Source: JABMOV01 sp964344305
GTDB lineage: Bacteria; Fidelibacterota; Marinisomatia; Marinisomatales; JABMOV01
Direction: 5' to 3'
DNA length: 64,000 bases
Assembly (NCBI GenBank): GCA_964344305.1
Contig: CAYFMT010000013.1
Location: 1 to 64,000, forward strand
Shown here: in pieces, positions 17,738-27,541 of the stretch
How positions within the stretch are numbered: position 1 is the stretch's first letter
Layout of the letters: the number at the start of each line of letters is the position of its first letter
Notes under the pieces: generated by a model
Database searches by the model: none
Told to the model about the DNA's origin: nothing
What the model saw: only the letters and a program-made list of their open reading frames with translations
Made by a program: the position numbers and the translations under genes

Positions 17738-18523
17738 ATGATGCGCTCATTCTATGCTGGCTTAAGTCGGAATAAACATCACCTCACATTTTTATTAGCA
17801 TTTATTACATCAATTGTTTTGTATTTATCTAATACTTCACCTGAAGTATTATACATTCGCAATAAAGCCATAACCTATTTCTCCATATTTCTTGAACCGG
17901 TTTCTTACGTTAAGGATCTTCTCTACATCAAGGAAGAAAATGCCCTTCTTAGGGAAAAAAATCTCCATCTAACTATGGAGTTGGAACCCTTGATACAGGC
18001 AAAGATCGAGAATGAGAGACTACGAACACTGTTGAATTTCAAGGAACGTAATCCTCTGGAAATAATACCCGGTACGATTATTTCCACCGGATTGAAATCA
18101 GGTGTTCAAACTGCAGTCATTGATATTGGAATAATGGATGGGGTATCCGTTAACAATCCTGTATTGACAGAAAAAGGGGTCATTGGAAAATTGCTGACTG
18201 CTGCAGATCATCATTCGATTGTCCAATTGATTAATGATGTGAATTATAGACTTGCTGTCCGTATATACCCCAGTGAAGCCACAGGTATTATGCGATTTAT
18301 TTCTGGTCAAACATGCGAAATTCGTGAAGTCCCCAAAAATGCAAGTGTTTCCGTTGGGAATCGGGTCACCACTTCGGGTTACAGTGATATTTACCCACCA
18401 GATCTACCTGTGGGTATTGTCACAGGTGTATATGAAGAACGAGGTAGTTTCCAGAAGAGGATTACAGTCAAAATACACAATGATTTGAATTCACTTAATC
18501 ACATTTTTGTGGTGAAGGAATAG
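17738..18523 (+). CDS. mreC: Rod shape-determining protein MreC
   Basis: A 261-residue bitopic protein: one N-terminal transmembrane helix (about residues 13-30), a coiled coil (about 60-90, with EENALLREKN), then the periplasmic beta-rich MreC core with the GVINNPVL-like segment GVSVNNPVLTEKGVIGKL and DLPVGIVTGV. It links MreB to PBP2 and MreD in the elongasome. Two in-frame ATGs (17738 and 17741) are equally possible. It begins 5 bases after mreB. Confidence 0.95.
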   Translation: MMRSFYAGLSRNKHHLTFLLAFITSIVLYLSNTSPEVLYIRNKAITYFSIFLEPVSYVKDLLYIKEENALLREKNLHLTMELEPLIQAKIENERLRTLLNFKERNPLEIIPGTIISTGLKSGVQTAVIDIGIMDGVSVNNPVLTEKGVIGKLLTAADHHSIVQLINDVNYRLAVRIYPSEATGIMRFISGQTCEIREVPKNASVSVGNRVTTSGYSDIYPPDLPVGIVTGVYEERGSFQKRITVKIHNDLNSLNHIFVVKE

Positions 18524-18526
18524 GGC

Positions 18527-19021
18527 ATGGAAAACTCATATCTCTTCTTAAAAAACCTGGGTTGGGCCATACTTGTATTTCTCCTTCATCTGGTCCTGTC
18601 GGAATGGATATCCATTGGAGGTATCCGTCCTGACATTTTTGCGATATTCACGATATACTTCACCATTCGTTGGGGTGGATTCTATGGCGTCATTCTTGGG
18701 TTTATTTGCGGACTTCTCATTGATCTTGGCGGTACGGGAAATTCCTTTGGGTTGTCAGCCATCATTTACACATTCATGGGATATACCACCGGTTGGTTAT
18801 ATAAAAGGAGATTTAACATCACAACACTCTATTTGACAGTGGGTTGTTCCAGCATTCTTGTTTTTGCATTGATGATTGATACATACCTCAGGTACCCAGT
18901 GTTACTTGATGCCAATTTATTTGGATTCTTTATGAAATGGATTGCTGTGTCTATATACACATTAGGGTTTATGCTGTTGCTACACTATGCCATCCCGTTA
19001 AAAAGGATGATTGTGGATTAA
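18527..19021 (+). CDS. mreD: Rod shape-determining protein MreD
   Basis: A 164-residue polytopic inner-membrane protein with about five helices, the usual MreD size. RPDIFAIFTIYFTIRWG and GFICGLLIDL are typical of the family. It begins 3 bases after mreC, and its TAA overlaps the ATG of mrdA by one base. It works in the elongasome with MreC and PBP2. Confidence 0.93.
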   Translation: MENSYLFLKNLGWAILVFLLHLVLSEWISIGGIRPDIFAIFTIYFTIRWGGFYGVILGFICGLLIDLGGTGNSFGLSAIIYTFMGYTTGWLYKRRFNITTLYLTVGCSSILVFALMIDTYLRYPVLLDANLFGFFMKWIAVSIYTLGFMLLLHYAIPLKRMIVD

Positions 19022-20787
19022 TGCTAAAAACCGTAAATCAGGTACCACGATCCCGATTATATACAGCATATGGTATCATCATATTTTTTATACTCGTTCT
19101 AATCATTCGTTTTTTCCAGATTCAAATTCTTAGGTTTGAAACGTTTTCAAAAAAATCTGAAACCAATAGAATACGTGCTGTCTCAATTCCGGCTCCCAGG
19201 GGTCTGATCCTTGACAGAAATGGAACAATATTAGTTGATAACTACCCCACCTTTATCATTAATGTGATTCCTGGGGAGATTGAGGACAAAAATCAATCTT
19301 TCATGAGGGTCAGTGAATGTACAGGATTGGATATTTCTATCCTGATGGACAATTACAACAAGTATTACCGTTCAAGATTCGTCCCTGTCCGCCTTGCAAA
19401 AGACCTCACGCTGGAACAAATCAGTGTTCTGGAGGAACATAAACTTGATCTTGCCGGCGTGCATTATAGCCATTTTCAGGAGCGGGTTTTTCCCTCCAGA
19501 ATCCGCGGATCACATTTTCTTGGGTATGTGAAAGAAATAACAAGGGACATTTATGATAAACTTGAAAACCAGCCAAGATATGAACTGGGTGATCTAATTG
19601 GCTGGCAGGGATTGGAAAAGATTTATGAACAGGATTTGCAGGGCAGCAAAGGGGTCCAATACCAGGAAGTAAATGCCTACGGACAGGTGATGGGAATGGT
19701 TGGGGAAAAAATGGGTGAACCTGCTCAACCTGGTACCAACCTGATTTTATCTATTGATGCAGGTCTGCAGGAAATACTTGAAACGACTATGACCGATAAA
19801 CAGGGTACTGTAATAATCTCGGATGCGAAGTCAGGCGGTATACTAGCCTATGTCAGTGCACCTGATTTTCCACCAGATCTGTTTACAGGGATAACCCCGG
19901 CAGATGAGTGGAATAGAATACTAACAGATGCCTCAAGACCATTACTGGATCGTAATTCCAGTGGTTTATATCCTCCGGGATCAACATTTAAAATGATCAC
20001 CCTTTTGGCCCTGGCAGAGCAACAAAAACTGGATCATAGCTTTGAGACAACATGCAATGGATCTTATGAATTTGGTGATAGGGTTTTCCGATGTTGGAAT
20101 GAAGCCGGACATGGAAGCGTTGATCTTCGAAAGAGTCTGGCAGAATCATGCAATATATATTATTACCAGATTGTACAGAATCTTGATATTGATGAATGGT
20201 CAACCATCGCGAAATCAATGGGGTTTGGGCGCCGTGTTGGGATAGATATTCCCACAGAACAGAGGGGGAATATTCCATCGAGGAAATACATGAACAGTCG
20301 ATATGGACGATATGGTTGGTCACGGGGAGCCCTTTTGAACCTTGCCCTAGGACAGGGTGATATTGCTGTGACACCAATTCAAGTGGCGCAATATATAAAT
20401 TTGATTGCCACAAATGGACAGACTAATAAACTTCATTTTCGTGCAGATCGAATCGAACCGTTGGCTAAAAAACCGGTTTTCAGTGACAATAGCTGGAACT
20501 TGATCCATGAGTTGATGGAGGCTGTTGTGTATGATCCCGGGGGTACGGGAAAATCTGCCAATCCGAACATCCCCGGTGTGGTAGTAAAAGGAAAGACCGG
20601 CACTGCTCAAAATCCGCATGGCGAAGATCATGGCTGGTTTGTAGGCATAGCCGATGATGGAACAAATACACTCACTGCGACCATTCTCATCGAACATGGG
20701 GGGCACGGAGGACAGGTAGCAGCCCCCATCGCACGAAAGGCGTTCGATTACCTGTTCAGGTCTCAAAATATGGCGGAAATCCCATGA
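19021..20787 (+). CDS. mrdA: Penicillin-binding protein 2
   Basis: A 588-residue class B transpeptidase that cross-links elongating peptidoglycan. A single N-terminal helix (about residues 14-36) is followed by the PBP dimerisation domain (APRGLILDRNG near residue 57) and the transpeptidase domain with the active-site motifs STFK (S321), SCN (376-378) and KTG (525-527). The ATG at 19021 overlaps the mreD stop; an upstream ATG at 18937 lies inside mreD and is rejected. It overlaps rodA by 4 bases, as expected for the PBP2/RodA polymerase pair. Confidence 0.96.
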   Translation: MLKTVNQVPRSRLYTAYGIIIFFILVLIIRFFQIQILRFETFSKKSETNRIRAVSIPAPRGLILDRNGTILVDNYPTFIINVIPGEIEDKNQSFMRVSECTGLDISILMDNYNKYYRSRFVPVRLAKDLTLEQISVLEEHKLDLAGVHYSHFQERVFPSRIRGSHFLGYVKEITRDIYDKLENQPRYELGDLIGWQGLEKIYEQDLQGSKGVQYQEVNAYGQVMGMVGEKMGEPAQPGTNLILSIDAGLQEILETTMTDKQGTVIISDAKSGGILAYVSAPDFPPDLFTGITPADEWNRILTDASRPLLDRNSSGLYPPGSTFKMITLLALAEQQKLDHSFETTCNGSYEFGDRVFRCWNEAGHGSVDLRKSLAESCNIYYYQIVQNLDIDEWSTIAKSMGFGRRVGIDIPTEQRGNIPSRKYMNSRYGRYGWSRGALLNLALGQGDIAVTPIQVAQYINLIATNGQTNKLHFRADRIEPLAKKPVFSDNSWNLIHELMEAVVYDPGGTGKSANPNIPGVVVKGKTGTAQNPHGEDHGWFVGIADDGTNTLTATILIEHGGHGGQVAAPIARKAFDYLFRSQNMAEIP

Positions 20788-21995
20788 TCCTTGCCATCGC
20801 AAAACGATTCAAGGATACATCTTCCAGTATTTTGATTATTGCGCTGTTTTTTACTTTTACTGGGCTTGTTACCCTCTACAGCATTGCACAAAACCAGACT
20901 GGGATAACGAGTTTTGATCGGCAACTAAGCTACCTGGTATTGGCTATCCTGGGATTTATTACCGTACTATTTATATCCAAGGATATAATTCACAAGTACA
21001 TTTATGTAGCCTATGGTATTATCCTGGTTGCTGTAACGATTCCTTATTTTATTGAGGCAACCGCAGGGACACATCGCTGGCTGCATTTTGGACCATTATC
21101 CATTCAGCCATCTGAGTATGCAAAATGGATTACTATCCTCGTGCTGGCTCGATACCTTTCAGATCATAAACTGGTAGTAAAAAACTTTTCAGTGGTCATT
21201 GTCCCTATAATACTGGTAATTATTCCTACAGTTATTGTATTGAGACAGCCGGATCTGGGTACCGCAGCCGTATTAATGACACCGTTATTGCCAATGCTGT
21301 ACTGGGTGGGTGCCCGACCCTATCATCTATTTTTGTTGATCGCTCCGATATTAAGTGTTCTGACAGCATTTCATATGATTTCGTTTGTGATCTGGGCGGT
21401 AATACTGGCAGTGGTCTTGTACCTGTACTCCGATACAATTCTTAGGGGGATCATAACATTTTTCTCAAATATATTTCTTGGATTACTGGCTCCCATTGGA
21501 TGGAATTCCCTTCATGCATACCAGCAAAAAAGAATATTAACATTCATCAATCCTGAATTGGACCCTCTCGGTGCTGCCTACCAGATCATTCAAAGTCAAA
21601 CTGCTATTGGATCAGGTGGTTTCTTTGGCAAGGGATGGGGAGAAGGGACTCAAACTCATTTAAAATTCCTGCCTGTTCAGGAATCTGACTTTATTCTATC
21701 AGTTATTGGTGAGGAACTGGGCTTTGTTTTTGTCTTTTTATTGCTTGCCCTTTTTGGTCTGTTTATCGCAAGAATTGTCTTCAAAGCCTATCAATGTGAT
21801 GACAGGTTTTCCGGGCTGGTATTGATCGGGATCGCATCTGTATTTCTTGCCCATGTATTTGTGAATTCAGCCATGACCATAGGATTGATACCTGTGAAAG
21901 GGTTACCATTACCATTTATTTCCGCCGGGGGATCATTCCTGTTGTCATGTTATATTATGCTGGGATTAATCCTAAATATATCCACCAGGGAATAG
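20784..21995 (+). CDS. rodA: Rod shape-determining protein RodA (SEDS glycosyltransferase)
   Basis: A 403-residue integral membrane SEDS polymerase with about ten helices, working with PBP2 to polymerise glycan strands. Family motifs are visible: HRWLHFGPLSIQPSEYAKW, LRQPDLGTA, the loop GSGGFFGKGWGEGTQTHLKFLP split by charged turns, ESDFILSVIGEELGF, and the end GLPLPFISAGGSFLL. It is the last gene of the rod-shape operon. An 84-base gap follows. Confidence 0.96.
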   Translation: MILAIAKRFKDTSSSILIIALFFTFTGLVTLYSIAQNQTGITSFDRQLSYLVLAILGFITVLFISKDIIHKYIYVAYGIILVAVTIPYFIEATAGTHRWLHFGPLSIQPSEYAKWITILVLARYLSDHKLVVKNFSVVIVPIILVIIPTVIVLRQPDLGTAAVLMTPLLPMLYWVGARPYHLFLLIAPILSVLTAFHMISFVIWAVILAVVLYLYSDTILRGIITFFSNIFLGLLAPIGWNSLHAYQQKRILTFINPELDPLGAAYQIIQSQTAIGSGGFFGKGWGEGTQTHLKFLPVQESDFILSVIGEELGFVFVFLLLALFGLFIARIVFKAYQCDDRFSGLVLIGIASVFLAHVFVNSAMTIGLIPVKGLPLPFISAGGSFLLSCYIMLGLILNISTRE

Positions 21996-22028
21996 ATTAG
22001 GGCTTATCGTTTGTAGTTCCTCTCTATG

Positions 22029-22048
22029 AACGGTAAATTTCGCCCGTT
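22029..22048. repeat. Small inverted repeat with shared intergenic motif
   Basis: AACGG (22029-22033) pairs with CCGTT (22044-22048). The 13-mer AATTTCGCCCGTT at 22036-22048 recurs exactly at 54891-54903, upstream of tRNA-Ser. Possible leader or regulatory element; a chance match is not excluded. Confidence 0.25.
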
Positions 22049-22079
22049 AAAATCGGTAAAATTTGACCAAAAGGTGCTT

Positions 22080-22898
22080 ATGAAGATATTCCGTTTCCCG
22101 CTCATTCTCTTGTTTGGTACTCTTTTCATTTCAGTCGGTTTTGCTCAAAATGATGTAGATCGTGAGTTAAAAAGACTGAATGCAAAAATAAATCGTGAAA
22201 AAGTCAGAGTTGATTCACTGGATACGCAGATCAGGTTGCTATTGCCAGATTTACGGAATACACTTCAAGCAACAGTTGCAGCAAAAGCCCAAACGGATTC
22301 AGTTACAATCCTTCTTATAAACAGGATAAATACACTGCAAAACAAGATCAGGATGCTGGAAGATAAAGCTGCCTATACCGACAGTACCAATTTCGAAATC
22401 CTTGCTCAGTTGGTCATGATTGAGAATAAAATTGTTACACTGACAAATAGTTTTTCAGAAATTTATACGCTTAAGTCTGAAACACCTGAAGTCTCGGATG
22501 CGCGGAAAATCAGTCCAGCGCAGTATAAAAAGCAGTATATCTCAAATCTGACTGATTACCAGAATGCTCAGTATGAGAATGCCGTGGTTGGATTTACCGA
22601 ACTTGTGTTAAGCGACCCCATGAATGAACTGGCAGACAATGCACAATACTGGTTAGCTGAATGCTATTATTCACAAAAAAATTATAAACGAGCCATCATT
22701 GAATTCGAGAAAGTCTTCACATTTCCCGGTACGGACAAGGATGATGATGCTCAGTTGAAGCTTGGCTTATGCTATCAAAGTATGGGTGATCTTGAAAAGG
22801 CCAGAGATGAATATCAGAGGCTACTGGATTACTTCCCGGGAAGTGAATACTTTGAGAAAGCCAGAGAAACATTACGAAAACTAAATGTGGAAAATTAA
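22080..22898 (+). CDS. YbgF/CpoB-like periplasmic coiled-coil TPR protein
   Basis: A 272-residue exported protein. The ATG at 22080 has AAAGGTG just upstream and begins a signal peptide ending near VGFAQ, so the in-frame ATG at 22026 is rejected. A coiled coil (about residues 25-130) precedes three TPR units of the YbgF type (about 150-270), with QYENAVVGFTELV, AQYWLAECYYSQKNYKRAI and AQLKLGLCYQSMGDLEKA. In Proteobacteria, CpoB couples the Tol system to PBP1b. No tol or pal gene is nearby, so the function is assigned only by family. Confidence 0.85.
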   Translation: MKIFRFPLILLFGTLFISVGFAQNDVDRELKRLNAKINREKVRVDSLDTQIRLLLPDLRNTLQATVAAKAQTDSVTILLINRINTLQNKIRMLEDKAAYTDSTNFEILAQLVMIENKIVTLTNSFSEIYTLKSETPEVSDARKISPAQYKKQYISNLTDYQNAQYENAVVGFTELVLSDPMNELADNAQYWLAECYYSQKNYKRAIIEFEKVFTFPGTDKDDDAQLKLGLCYQSMGDLEKARDEYQRLLDYFPGSEYFEKARETLRKLNVEN

Positions 22899-22901
22899 TC
22901 T

Positions 22902-23729
22902 ATGTCTCAAAAAATATTCTATTTAACAACAGAAATTACTCCATTCGCCAATACCGATGGTCTTGGTGAATATTCAGCAAAAGTCCCATTACTATTGCAG
23001 GAAAAAGGTCATGATATTCGTACAACTATTCCAAAATACGGGTACGTTAGTGAAAGAAAGTATATCCTGAGGGAAGTGATTCGTCTAAGAAGTATTCCAT
23101 TCCAGTATGATGGTGAAGATGTCACTATTTCTGCAAAGAGTGCTTTTATTCCAAAAACAAGGGTCCAGGTTTATTTTCTAGAGGACGCAGAGCGATTCAA
23201 GCCTCTTACAAATCTTGTTTATAAGTCCAAAAATGGTCGTGTGCTATCTGATATTGATGACAGGTTTGCCTATTTCAATAAGGCATCGCTTGCTATCCTG
23301 CCTCATCTTTTCTGGAGTCCAGATCTTGTCATGTGCAATGGATGGCAATCGGCATTTGTCCCCATCATTTTTAAGCAGATCTACCAGGGTGAAGAATTCT
23401 ATGAAAAGCTTAAAACCGTTATGATTGTACATAATGTAGATGAATACTCAACATTCAACCGATCTGCATACGAAAAAGCGGGCGTTGAATTACCTGACTC
23501 CATTACCGGTGATGATATTAATGCCTATGAAGTGGCTATTGAATTCGCAGACAAAGTGATCATATACAATTACCCGGAACAGAATAACATGAAACTGCTT
23601 GAAAGCCTCCCAGCGGTGAAAAACAATCTGGACAAATGCTCCGTATTCGACTGGACAAGCAGGGAAGAGCCTGATTATGCCGCCATTGCATCCCATATGG
23701 ATGAAGAATTGCGGAACCTTGCTGACTGA
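22902..23729 (+). CDS. Glycogen/starch synthase N-terminal (GT5) domain protein
   Basis: A 275-residue protein matching only the N-terminal Rossmann half of GT5 glycogen synthases (IFYLTTEITPFANTDGLGEY and IPKYGYVS near the start, HNVDEYSTFN in the middle). The ADP-glucose-binding KxGGL motif is changed to NTDGL, and the whole C-terminal half that completes the active site is missing. Short GT5 proteins of this length are common in Bacteroidota and may be regulatory or use another substrate. It starts 3 bases after the YbgF-like gene. Whether it is catalytic is doubtful. Confidence 0.8.
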   Translation: MSQKIFYLTTEITPFANTDGLGEYSAKVPLLLQEKGHDIRTTIPKYGYVSERKYILREVIRLRSIPFQYDGEDVTISAKSAFIPKTRVQVYFLEDAERFKPLTNLVYKSKNGRVLSDIDDRFAYFNKASLAILPHLFWSPDLVMCNGWQSAFVPIIFKQIYQGEEFYEKLKTVMIVHNVDEYSTFNRSAYEKAGVELPDSITGDDINAYEVAIEFADKVIIYNYPEQNNMKLLESLPAVKNNLDKCSVFDWTSREEPDYAAIASHMDEELRNLAD

Positions 23730-23763
23730 TCTATAGTACATCCCTCTCAAACGATAGGTAATT

Positions 23764-25002
23764 ATGAAACACGCAGTGGCTCTACTAGCTCTATTTGGCT
23801 TCATTGCATTCTTTGGGTGTGAAGAAAACCAGATTACATATGAAGATTTAACACCTCCCTTTTCAAAGGATTCCCTGCGAATTGAAGAGATAGCATCACA
23901 CACATATATGACTCCACCATCCATGGGATCATTTTCACGCTTGTACCTTGGAGATGTGGATCAATTTTCAAACCCATTTATCCTGTTGACAGTCAATCGG
24001 TACAGTTCCGGTCTCGCCATGGAAACGTTACTCGATACATCTCTTGTTCAAATTGACAGCATCCTGCTAAAAATTATCAGCTCTGATACAACTCTTCCTA
24101 CAATGTCAGAGTATTCCATATTCCATTTCCCCAACAGTGGTGATTCTGTGTACAATGAGTTAAAAACACATTACCAGAATTCACCAGAAGCTCAGCTAGA
24201 ATCAGAAAAAGTGTTTGTATCTGATACATCATTCTTTACACAGGTAGATTCCATTTATAATGACGACAGTACTGAAGTGGATGTGGAAAACACCTATTCA
24301 CTTCGTTTCAAATTCCCTCCGTCTTTCTTGAGCCAGTTTGCAGATACATCCTCATCTGCTTCGAAAAATCGGACCTTAATGATTACACCACCTGCCGACT
24401 ATACTGACCTGGCAGCTTTTTACAGTCGCGAAAGTGGTAACGGAGCGGTTTTTTATATCCATTATCATGATGAAGTAGAAGATTCACTGATCAAAAGAAC
24501 AAGGTCATTTGCCATGAGCAGCGACTTAAATATGGTGGTTCCACCTTCCCTGGCAGCTGAAGATACAAATCACATTACACTTAGCAGGGGAAAAGGTTTG
24601 CAGTCCGTTCTCCAGTTTTCGATGGATCATGACGCTTTCATCGATCCTATACTGATTTCAAAAGCAAATCTTGTCCTGTGGGAAGCAGATACCACAATTC
24701 CAGATCATCGAATACGATTGCTCACACTGTCCGAAGAACCACCGGGTTTTGAAAGCAGCTATGATGAAGATCCGTATGCCTACTTTCTTTCCTCTTCGTA
24801 CATTGTCAATGGAACAGCTTCAAAAGGAAAGCTTGTTATGGACGTGAAAAGCATTCTTCAGGAAATGGTCATGGGCAATATTTCCAATCATGGTTTTAAA
24901 ATCATCAGTACTGCTTCAAACCCATTTGATCTATTCTATTTTATGTCACCTGATTCACCAGAAAATGCACCCTATCTGGAGGTAGAATATGTTAAGGAAT
25001 AA
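23764..25002 (+). CDS. Exported lipoprotein, DNRLRE-like C-terminus
   Basis: A 412-residue lipoprotein with a signal peptide ending at a lipobox-like FFGC (Cys19). The remainder is beta-rich. The end, with FYFMSPDSPENAPYLEVEY, resembles the closing strand of DNRLRE domains, which occur in secreted fibre-like proteins. No enzyme motif is seen. The coding sequence contains GGAGGT at 24978-24983, which serves the overlapping next gene. Expected location: the periplasmic or outer face of the outer membrane. Function unknown. Confidence 0.7.
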   Translation: MKHAVALLALFGFIAFFGCEENQITYEDLTPPFSKDSLRIEEIASHTYMTPPSMGSFSRLYLGDVDQFSNPFILLTVNRYSSGLAMETLLDTSLVQIDSILLKIISSDTTLPTMSEYSIFHFPNSGDSVYNELKTHYQNSPEAQLESEKVFVSDTSFFTQVDSIYNDDSTEVDVENTYSLRFKFPPSFLSQFADTSSSASKNRTLMITPPADYTDLAAFYSRESGNGAVFYIHYHDEVEDSLIKRTRSFAMSSDLNMVVPPSLAAEDTNHITLSRGKGLQSVLQFSMDHDAFIDPILISKANLVLWEADTTIPDHRIRLLTLSEEPPGFESSYDEDPYAYFLSSSYIVNGTASKGKLVMDVKSILQEMVMGNISNHGFKIISTASNPFDLFYFMSPDSPENAPYLEVEYVKE

Positions 25003-26233
25003 ACTCCAGATTGGATTATTGTTCATTGGTATTGGTTTTGGACAGACCGTCATGAATTCATTAGGGCTTGGAACACGTGTACTCGATTCCGGGTCTGCAT
25101 CTATGGGGAACGGCTCAAATGTCATCACACCCAGTTTCACAAAGGATGTGTCACTCGGAAATCCTGCCACATGGAAAAACCTGGATTTCACATACATCCA
25201 TACCGGTTATGGTGGAGGACAGGTATCTTTTTCCGGAGGAGGACTGACAGGGGCTTCCGGTTTGAATCGCGCACAGTTTATCGTGCCAATAAAGGGAAAA
25301 AATGCTTTTGGTATTACATTGCAGCCATACATGGCAAGAAAAGCCGAACTGGGATCCACTTCCACATCATTTACCACAGAAGGTGGTTTGAATGCCCTGA
25401 CACCATCTGTCGGGATTCAATTAACCGAAAATGAGTCTATTGGAATCTCTTACAGCCTGTTGTTTGGCTCATCCCGTTTTATTAAGAGTATGACATTGGA
25501 CTCCGTGCTTTACGGCCAATCCAACAGAATCAGTCATTCAGGGAGTAACCTGGATGTTTACATTGCCTCTGATCGTCTAACATTAACGAACAAAACATTA
25601 TTTCTATTTGGACACATTGGCTTCCCGGTCACTCCGGTAGATGCCACCATGTTGAAGTACCAGATGTTTGAGGATAACGATGGTTCCGGTCATCACAATA
25701 CATCATCCACAACCGCCGAAGCGGATTTCCCAGTTCCTTCAACAGTTTCCCCTCCTGATACGATTGAGTTAGAGAGGGCCATGGCACCATTTGAGTTGGG
25801 AGCAGGGACAGATGTTGCCCTGAGTGAGAGACTTCATGTCACATCCGAATTTCGGATGATGGACTACAATTACTCATCACGTCTTGTTCAATCCACTCCT
25901 CTGAATGATGCCATAAACCAGTCACTGCATTTTCAGGCTGGGTTGACACATTATAATAGAAATATTGTTCGAAATGCCGGTGATAGATTTACCTGGCGTA
26001 CAGGAATATTCAGTAATCGTTATTCTCTGAAAAATTCCAGTAATTCCATAATGGAAAATGGTATTTCTGTTGGGTTTGGTTTTATATTTGGGCTTACCAA
26101 AAACCAACTGGATTTATCTTATCAGTTTGGAATGAGAAGTGGAATTCCAGGGGTATCAAAAGAAATGTTTTCCAATGTGGCAGTTAGCATGAGCCTGAGT
26201 GACATCTGGTTCGTAAAAAGGAGAGAGTTATAA
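24989..26233 (+). CDS. Predicted outer-membrane beta-barrel protein
   Basis: A 414-residue protein with a signal peptide and alternating beta-strand patterns throughout. Its start resembles PorV/UPF0164-style barrels (LGTRVLDSGSASMGNGS then SLGNPATWKNL). The last strands end in IWFVKRREL rather than a classical terminal Phe. The start is well supported by GGAGGT 5 bases upstream, inside the preceding gene (14-base overlap), so translation is coupled to the lipoprotein. A TPR lipoprotein gene follows without a gap. Function unknown. Confidence 0.72.
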   Translation: MLRNKLQIGLLFIGIGFGQTVMNSLGLGTRVLDSGSASMGNGSNVITPSFTKDVSLGNPATWKNLDFTYIHTGYGGGQVSFSGGGLTGASGLNRAQFIVPIKGKNAFGITLQPYMARKAELGSTSTSFTTEGGLNALTPSVGIQLTENESIGISYSLLFGSSRFIKSMTLDSVLYGQSNRISHSGSNLDVYIASDRLTLTNKTLFLFGHIGFPVTPVDATMLKYQMFEDNDGSGHHNTSSTTAEADFPVPSTVSPPDTIELERAMAPFELGAGTDVALSERLHVTSEFRMMDYNYSSRLVQSTPLNDAINQSLHFQAGLTHYNRNIVRNAGDRFTWRTGIFSNRYSLKNSSNSIMENGISVGFGFIFGLTKNQLDLSYQFGMRSGIPGVSKEMFSNVAVSMSLSDIWFVKRREL

Positions 26234-27517
26234 ATGAAGATATCATTTTCTAAGCTGGTCAGTATCAGTGTATTGGCTATCATGATGACCATGTGTGTGC
26301 CCCCTGCTGAGGATCCAGATGCCATCGATGCAGCCGAGCAGGCACGATTAGATTCCCTGCGTGAAGTGAGATGTCCACGACTCATGAGCAGTGCAGCAGA
26401 GTATTATCGTAACCAGGATTGGAAAGAAACCGTTGATATCTATGGTCAAATCCTGGATATGGGCTGCGATCAATGGAATCCTGCCTTTGCACCACCACAG
26501 GAAATTTATCTTTATTATGCCATTGCTTATGAATTTCTTGGCAGATTTGACAGTTCAGAATACATTTTGCTGAAGGGATTGAAATCTCCAGCATTGACCG
26601 ACGATCCAAATCTGATTAAACGACTGGCGTATTCCTATAAAAAGCAGAACAAGCAGGAAGATGAAATTATAGAACGTGAACGTCTCATGGATATTGATCC
26701 TGCAGACACTGAAAATCTCATGGAACTTGTTGAAGCCTATGGAAAATTAGGCGACTGTGACAGGCAAATCGATATTCTGAGAAATATCCTTGAGATAGAG
26801 CCCAACAATGAGATCGCAAAAGGTGAGCTGGTGGTGGCTTATGAAAGTTGTGGTCGAGACATTCTTGAAATATACGCAGAACGTTGTGAAAGTAATCCGG
26901 AGAATATTTCATTTTGCTTGGATTATGCTGACAAGCTTGTGGATGCAGATCGAGCCGATGAAGCAATTTCCGTACTCCAGGGCGTTATCTCCATCGACAA
27001 TACGTCCAAAATTGCCTACAAACGGTTGGCAAAAGCGTATGAAACCATCGATGATCTTGAGAATGCGTCAAGGTCCTACGAAGAGTTGTTTAAAATTGAC
27101 CCCAGGGATGTATCTATCGCATTGAAAGTTTCAGAAGTGAATACACTTGCGGAAGATTTTGGAAAAGCGATCCACTGGGCAGATAAAGCCATTCAAATCT
27201 CTGATGAAAGTGGAGATGCACTCGGTCAAAAAGGACAGGTATATTATAAAGCATTGAGTTATTGCCGTAGCGAAGATATTTCCGATAGCGATCGTATTGT
27301 TGCCGCATTTGCCTATAAATATTTCAAACAGGCAGAAGAAAAGGGAAATAGAAAGTATCGTGGAAGCATTACGTGGCTGGAAGACAATGAAGTATTGTTT
27401 GAGAAAGCCAACTGGTTTATGCTGGATAATGAGAAAAAACGTCGTGGCTGGGTGAAACCAGAATCATCCTGTTACAAGTGGGTGAACGAAAAGTTAGATA
27501 AAGAACCTTCCTGGTAA
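26234..27517 (+). CDS. TPR lipoprotein
   Basis: A 427-residue lipoprotein: signal peptide with lipobox MTMC (Cys17 region), then about eight TPR-type helical pairs (for example YYRNQDWKETVDIYGQIL, AYKRLAKAYETIDDLENA and EDFGKAIHWADKAI). TPR arrays bind proteins, so it is likely a periplasmic partner of the barrel encoded immediately upstream. Start codon 1 base after the upstream stop. It ends 24 bases before glyA. Confidence 0.8.
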   Translation: MKISFSKLVSISVLAIMMTMCVPPAEDPDAIDAAEQARLDSLREVRCPRLMSSAAEYYRNQDWKETVDIYGQILDMGCDQWNPAFAPPQEIYLYYAIAYEFLGRFDSSEYILLKGLKSPALTDDPNLIKRLAYSYKKQNKQEDEIIERERLMDIDPADTENLMELVEAYGKLGDCDRQIDILRNILEIEPNNEIAKGELVVAYESCGRDILEIYAERCESNPENISFCLDYADKLVDADRADEAISVLQGVISIDNTSKIAYKRLAKAYETIDDLENASRSYEELFKIDPRDVSIALKVSEVNTLAEDFGKAIHWADKAIQISDESGDALGQKGQVYYKALSYCRSEDISDSDRIVAAFAYKYFKQAEEKGNRKYRGSITWLEDNEVLFEKANWFMLDNEKKRRGWVKPESSCYKWVNEKLDKEPSW

Positions 27518-27541
27518 TCAATAATTTTCGGGAGGATTTAC

